This document shows positions 24,860 to 25,033 of a stretch of 25,033 bases of DNA, one piece after another. Every line of letters starts with the position of its first letter. Position 1 is the stretch's first letter. Below the pieces are notes generated by a model. That model saw nothing but the letters and a program-made list of their open reading frames with translations, had not been told where the DNA came from and did not search any database. Position numbers and translations under genes: made by a program. Source of the DNA: DATCTV01 sp964400685 (lineage in GTDB: Bacteria > Desulfobacterota > Desulfomonilia > UBA1062); the NCBI GenBank assembly GCA_964400685.1, contig CAYNVT010000053.1:1-25033 (forward strand), read 5' to 3'.

Positions 24860-25033
24860 TTCCGTTTCGCATTCAAGCCCTGCCATTGTCTCTGCGCCTT
24901 CGGCTTGAGGAGCGAAACATGAAGATCGAGATCCCATTTTCGGCTACGTCGAAATGCTCCTCAGCATACGTTAAAGTATGCCTGCGTCGCTTCCTCCTAG
25001 CCTCCTCGGCATCGTCTTGAATGCATAACGGAA
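24860..25033. repeat. MITE-like repeat, copy C
   Basis: The ends are TTCCGTTTCGCATTCAAG (24860-24877) and CTTGAATGCATAACGGAA (25016-25033); the last 18 bases equal the right end of copy A. The left part carries the 23-base block shared with copy A (24897-24919) and the right part matches copy B. It starts 7 bases after the acyl-CoA dehydrogenase stop and reaches the window edge. The inner palindrome GCATAC/GTATGC near 24964-24980 recurs in copy B. Confidence 0.75.

Overview
The window looks like a chromosomal piece of a strictly anaerobic, Gram-negative, Desulfobacterota-like (formerly Deltaproteobacteria) organism. The evidence is a four-subunit 2-oxoacid:ferredoxin oxidoreductase, an NtrC-type sigma-54 activator, PilZ and GGDEF c-di-GMP proteins, a TAT-exported amidohydrolase, a B12-type radical SAM protein and a ClpB preceded by a sigma-32-like promoter. 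This assignment is an inference from gene content; there is no rRNA or other phylogenetic marker here.

Layout. 1-679: 3' end of a sigma-54 activator. 683-971: a MITE-like repeat and a second small repeat. 1062-2517: an AT-rich island with an orphan membrane protein, an attC-like hairpin directly at its stop codon, and a YHS-domain protein. 2530-3495 (minus): a secreted beta-sandwich-like protein. 3873-6576: a short-chain dehydrogenase and a TAT-exported D-aminoacylase-type amidohydrolase. 6667-9330: clpB with a heat-shock promoter candidate. 9365-10468: a hairpin, then an AT-rich orphan gene translationally coupled to a lipoprotein gene. 10492-11414 (minus): an alpha/beta hydrolase and a small basic protein of 47 residues. 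11544-12440: an HSL-type esterase. 12462-13885 (minus): a DUF6982-like protein and a PilZ protein.

14027-17537 is the clearest functional unit: an Lrp/AsnC regulator followed by the gamma, delta, alpha and beta subunits of a 2-oxoacid:ferredoxin oxidoreductase, closed by a strong intrinsic terminator. Facing it on the minus strand (17700-20741) is a probable operon of phosphomannomutase/phosphoglucomutase, an SH3/coiled-coil membrane protein and a catabolic-type threonine/serine dehydratase. The dehydratase makes 2-oxobutyrate or pyruvate, which are possible substrates of the oxidoreductase, so the two convergent units may form an amino-acid fermentation locus. The window ends with a B12/radical SAM protein, a convergent diguanylate cyclase and an acyl-CoA dehydrogenase.

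The most distinctive non-gene signal is a dispersed repeat family. Three copies (683-927, 17577-17698, 24860-25033) share 18-bp terminal inverted repeats close to TTCCGTTTYGCATTCAAG but have mosaic interiors. The second is the attC-like site at 1838-2025, which suggests that the AT-rich island may hold an integron-type cassette or its remnant. I see no CRISPR array, tRNA, rRNA, transposase or integrase gene in the window.
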